Shown one piece after another: positions 48,127 to 64,000 of a stretch of 64,000 nucleotides of DNA. Source of the stretch: Nocardia cyriacigeorgica (GTDB lineage: Bacteria; Actinomycetota; Actinomycetes; Mycobacteriales; Mycobacteriaceae); NCBI RefSeq assembly GCF_010858045.1, contig NZ_JAAGVC010000019.1, forward strand, positions 1 to 64,000, given 5' to 3'. The first letter of the stretch is position 1. Every line of letters begins with the position of its first letter. Below the pieces are notes generated by a model, which was given only the letters and a program-made list of their open reading frames with translations, ran no database searches and had not been told where the DNA came from. Position numbers and translations under genes: made by a program.

Positions 48127-49185
48127 ATGACTTACCTGGTTACCGGGGCAACTGGGTTCAGCGGTCGGTTCCTCATCCCCGAACTACTCAAACGTGCGGA
48201 TGACATTCATGTAGTGGTGCGGCCGGGGCCGAATTCGGCCGCACGCTTCGACTATTGCGCCAGGGATTGGTCGGCGGGCGATCGGGTGCGGCCGGTGCCG
48301 GGCGATCTCGGTGCGCCCGGCCTCGGCATCGACCCGTTGTGGCTGGCCGAGCATCGGGGGCGCATCGACCACGTCTTCCATCTGGCCGCCGGATACGACG
48401 AGCAACGTTATCGGGAGGCGCAGCAGCGGCCTCCTGAGGGCCGCGCGCACGGTACCCGCAATGTGGTCGAGCTGGCGGCCGACCTACGCGCGCAGCACCT
48501 GCATCATCTGTCCACCGTCGAAGTCGCCGGACGCTTCGAGGGCCTGTTCACCGAGGACATGTTCGAGGTCGGGCAGGAGCTGACCACACCGGCCCAGCGG
48601 GCCGCCTTCGACGCCGAGCGGATCGTGCGCGAGTCCGGGCTGAACTGGCGGATCTACCGGCCCTCGATCGTCGTCGGGCATTCGGTGACCGGCGTGAACG
48701 ACCGCGTCGACGGTCCCTACTACTTTTTCCGGCTGCTGCGGATGGCCGCCCAACTGCCGCGGCTGCTGCCGGTGCTGGTGCCGAAGCTGGGTGAGACCAA
48801 TATGGTTCCGGTCGATTTCGTGGCGCAAGCGCTGGCCCACCTCGCCCATCTCCCCGGGCCGGGTGAGCAGACCTATCACCTGGTCGATCCGCGTCGCCGC
48901 GGCGCGGTGCCGGCCCTGAATCTGTTCGCCGACGAGGCCGGCGCGCCGCACCTGGTCGAGATCATGCCCAAACGCACGCTGGACATGATGCTGCGGGTGC
49001 CCGGCGCTCAACGGGTACTCCCCCGGGTCGGGGTGCCGCTCGACATCCTCGAACACAGCGAGTTCAGCTGCTGGTTCGATTGCCGGCACACCACCGCCGC
49101 GCTGGCGGGCAGCGGGATCGCGGTGCCGCCGCTGGAGGCGTACGCACCGGTGCTGTGGCGGTACTGGATCGAGAACTGGGTCTAG
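48127..49185 (+). CDS. Extended SDR (NAD-dependent epimerase/acyl reductase-like) lacking catalytic Tyr and Lys
   Basis: A 352-residue extended SDR. LVTGATGFSGRFLIPELL is the TGxxGxxG NAD(P) loop, HVFHLAAGYDEQRYREAQQR the following strand region, LHHLSTVEVAGRFEGLFTED and YRPSIVVGHSVTGVNDRVDG the Ser and core regions typical of the actinobacterial fatty-acyl/steroid SDR group. In that group the catalytic YxxxK lies in a TPYxRTKFEAE-type context; here it reads TTPAQRAAFDAERIV, so both Tyr and Lys are Ala. The protein is otherwise full length. It follows the enoyl-CoA hydratase by 49 bases, so both may be regulated together. Confidence 0.82.
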   Translation: MTYLVTGATGFSGRFLIPELLKRADDIHVVVRPGPNSAARFDYCARDWSAGDRVRPVPGDLGAPGLGIDPLWLAEHRGRIDHVFHLAAGYDEQRYREAQQRPPEGRAHGTRNVVELAADLRAQHLHHLSTVEVAGRFEGLFTEDMFEVGQELTTPAQRAAFDAERIVRESGLNWRIYRPSIVVGHSVTGVNDRVDGPYYFFRLLRMAAQLPRLLPVLVPKLGETNMVPVDFVAQALAHLAHLPGPGEQTYHLVDPRRRGAVPALNLFADEAGAPHLVEIMPKRTLDMMLRVPGAQRVLPRVGVPLDILEHSEFSCWFDCRHTTAALAGSGIAVPPLEAYAPVLWRYWIENWV

Positions 49186-49220
49186 CGGGCCCGATAAACG
49201 CGGACAGGCCCGCGGAAACG

Positions 49221-49257
49221 ACGACAGCCGCCCCGGTATGACCGGAGCGGCTGTCGT
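49221..49257. terminator. Bidirectional terminator hairpin between convergent SDR and mycolyltransferase genes
   Basis: ACGACAGCCGC-C-CCGG, loop TATGA, CCGG-A-GCGGCTGTCGT form a 16-bp stem with one mismatch. It lies between the SDR stop at 49185 and the mycolyltransferase stop at 49273, where two converging transcripts would meet. Confidence 0.75.
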
Positions 49258-49272
49258 GCGTCGGAAGCGGGA

Positions 49273-50343
49273 TCAGATCCCGAGGCCCTTGGCCAGGACC
49301 GGCCACGAACGCTGGAACTCGTCACGCCAGTAACCCCACGAGTGGGTGCCGGAGTCCCGGAAGTTGTAGGTGGCCGGGATGCCGAGCGAGTCGAGCTTGT
49401 TCTTCAGATTGTGGGTGCAGAAGTTGGTGCCCGCCTCGATGACGCCACCGATGACGATCTGGTTGGCCAGGCCGTAGGCGCCGGGCAGCGCGTAGGGGCC
49501 GTTGAGGGTGTCGTACATGCCGGGCAGGCCGTTGCCGGTGGAGATGTAGAGATCCAGGCCGCGCAGACCCTCGGCGTTCACGTACGGATCGTTCTTGACC
49601 CATTCCTCCGAGCCCTGCGGACCCCACATGTTCATGGTGTCGCCGCCGCCCCAGGTCTCCACGGTCAGCTTCACGAACTCCGAGCCCACCGGGTCGCTGG
49701 TCTGGGCGCAACCGCTGTAGGCGGCCGCGGCCTTGTACAGGCCGGGCTTGGCGATCGGCAGCGCGAGCACGGTGGTGCCCGAGGTGGACAGGCCCGCGAT
49801 GGCGTTGGTGCCGTTGGTGCCGAGCGCGCCGTCGATCAGCGGGGGCAGCTCTTCGGTGAAGAAGGTCTTCCACTTGTTGCGGCCGAGCACCGGATCATCG
49901 GCGATCCAGTCGGTGTAGTAGCTCCACTTGCCGCCGATCGGCTGCACGACATTGACGTTCTTGTCCGACAGGAAGTCGAGGGCGTCGGTCTTCACCTGCC
50001 AGGAGGCGTCGTCCTCGCCGCCGCCCGCGCCGTTGAGCAGATACAGGGTGGGGCGCGGAACCGAGGCGTCGGCCGGGCGCTGCACGTCGATGATGACGTT
50101 CTCGTCCATCGCGGTGGAGTGCACGTGCAACCGGATGTTGCGGTCGTCCTTGTACTCGGCCTTGACGATGCGGGAACCGTCGGGCGCGGTGGGGTCGGCC
50201 AGCAGGCTCCGGTTGTCGATGATCGGGTCAGCCGCTGCCGCCGGGGATGCGCCGAGTCCGGACATGACGCCCGCGAGAACTGCCGTTGCCGCGATCATCG
50301 CCGCGGCACGAGTACCGCGGCGCCGGGTGGGTCGACGTGTCAA
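49273..50343 (-). CDS. Secreted mycolyltransferase, antigen 85 (Fbp) family
   Basis: A 356-residue exported protein with an Arg-rich n-region, a hydrophobic MIAATAVLAGVMSGLGAS core and cleavage near AAAADP. The nucleophile Ser lies in IAGLSTSGTTVLALPIA, the His in DSGTHSWGYWRDEFQRSWP, with PRPTLYLLNGAGGGEDDASW and WKTFFTEELPPLIDGALGTN as family motifs. It transfers mycolic acids at the cell wall. The start is a TTG at 50343 with a GAAGCGAAGG stretch upstream; ATG 50298 is the alternative but would shorten the signal's basic region. It lies 190 bases downstream of the large NRPS stop on the same strand. The paralogue at 38951-39961 is clearly related but distinct. Confidence 0.88.
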   Translation of the reverse strand: MTRRPTRRRGTRAAAMIAATAVLAGVMSGLGASPAAAADPIIDNRSLLADPTAPDGSRIVKAEYKDDRNIRLHVHSTAMDENVIIDVQRPADASVPRPTLYLLNGAGGGEDDASWQVKTDALDFLSDKNVNVVQPIGGKWSYYTDWIADDPVLGRNKWKTFFTEELPPLIDGALGTNGTNAIAGLSTSGTTVLALPIAKPGLYKAAAAYSGCAQTSDPVGSEFVKLTVETWGGGDTMNMWGPQGSEEWVKNDPYVNAEGLRGLDLYISTGNGLPGMYDTLNGPYALPGAYGLANQIVIGGVIEAGTNFCTHNLKNKLDSLGIPATYNFRDSGTHSWGYWRDEFQRSWPVLAKGLGI

Positions 50344-50534
50344 TTTCGCACCTTCGCTTCTTATCGAGATTTATCGGGCATTCCCATGACGACCAGCTGT
50401 CGGTGGGCACCCCGGTCCGGACCGGGACAGACACCGCCGCGTCACGCCCGACCATACGGTCTATGTAGTCGTGACAACAATGGACATCGTTACCTCACCG
50501 TTGCCACCATCATGCCGGAGCCGCCCATATCTGA

Positions 50535-64000
<13,466 letters not shown>

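Overview
The window is high-GC actinobacterial DNA from the Mycobacteriales, most likely a Nocardia. It encodes two secreted antigen-85-type mycolyltransferases, a mycobactin/nocobactin-type siderophore locus with MbtG-like lysine N-hydroxylase, IrtA/IrtB-like ABC proteins, six IdeR-type iron boxes, F420-type oxidoreductases and a Mce3R-like double TetR regulator. The species is inferred from gene content only.

Layout. 0.25-2.9 kb holds small accessory genes: a DUF4265 protein, a translationally coupled pair of small proteins divergent from an XRE regulator with a perfect 8+8 bp palindrome between them, and an ABM-type monooxygenase. 3.0-27.4 kb is an iron-acquisition island. It carries three NRPS proteins (C-A-PCP-E; C-PCP; C-A-PCP-C plus a vestigial A domain), a siderophore-binding lipoprotein, a formyltransferase, an MbtG-like N-monooxygenase, a secreted MTB12-like protein, a stand-alone siderophore-interacting flavoprotein, a membrane-anchored esterase-like hydrolase, and an apparent four-gene operon of IrtA-like, IrtB-like, chorismate-lyase-like and FAD monooxygenase genes. 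The iron boxes sit in front of the transcription units, so iron starvation should induce the island. The formyltransferase and lysine hydroxylase together suggest a formyl-hydroxamate siderophore of the formobactin/amamistatin/brasilibactin type, but no salicylate, oxazoline or polyketide genes are in the window.

27.6-31.6 kb holds housekeeping and hypothetical genes (PPOX protein, RluA-type pseudouridine synthase, CPBP protease, LLM oxidoreductase, zinc-ribbon protein). 31.7-37.0 kb is the complete 11-gene S10 ribosomal operon (rpsJ to rpsQ, minus strand) with a strong terminator hairpin. 37.5-41.4 kb has a DUF4442 protein behind a 9+9 bp palindrome, a mycolyltransferase-lipase pair and an isolated lycopene cyclase. 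41.4-44.1 kb is a DrrABC-like export operon. 44.3-49.2 kb has an aldehyde dehydrogenase homologue lacking its catalytic Cys, a double-TetR regulator with direct-repeat operator, an enoyl-CoA hydratase and an SDR lacking its catalytic Tyr and Lys. 49.3-50.3 kb is the second mycolyltransferase.

50.5-64.0 kb is the C-terminal part of a very large NRPS that continues past the right edge. Its visible order is A-PCP-C-A-PCP-C-A-PCP-E-C-A-PCP-TE, and the epimerisation domain has lost its catalytic histidines. Its product is unknown. No tRNA, rRNA, CRISPR, insertion sequence or prophage was seen.
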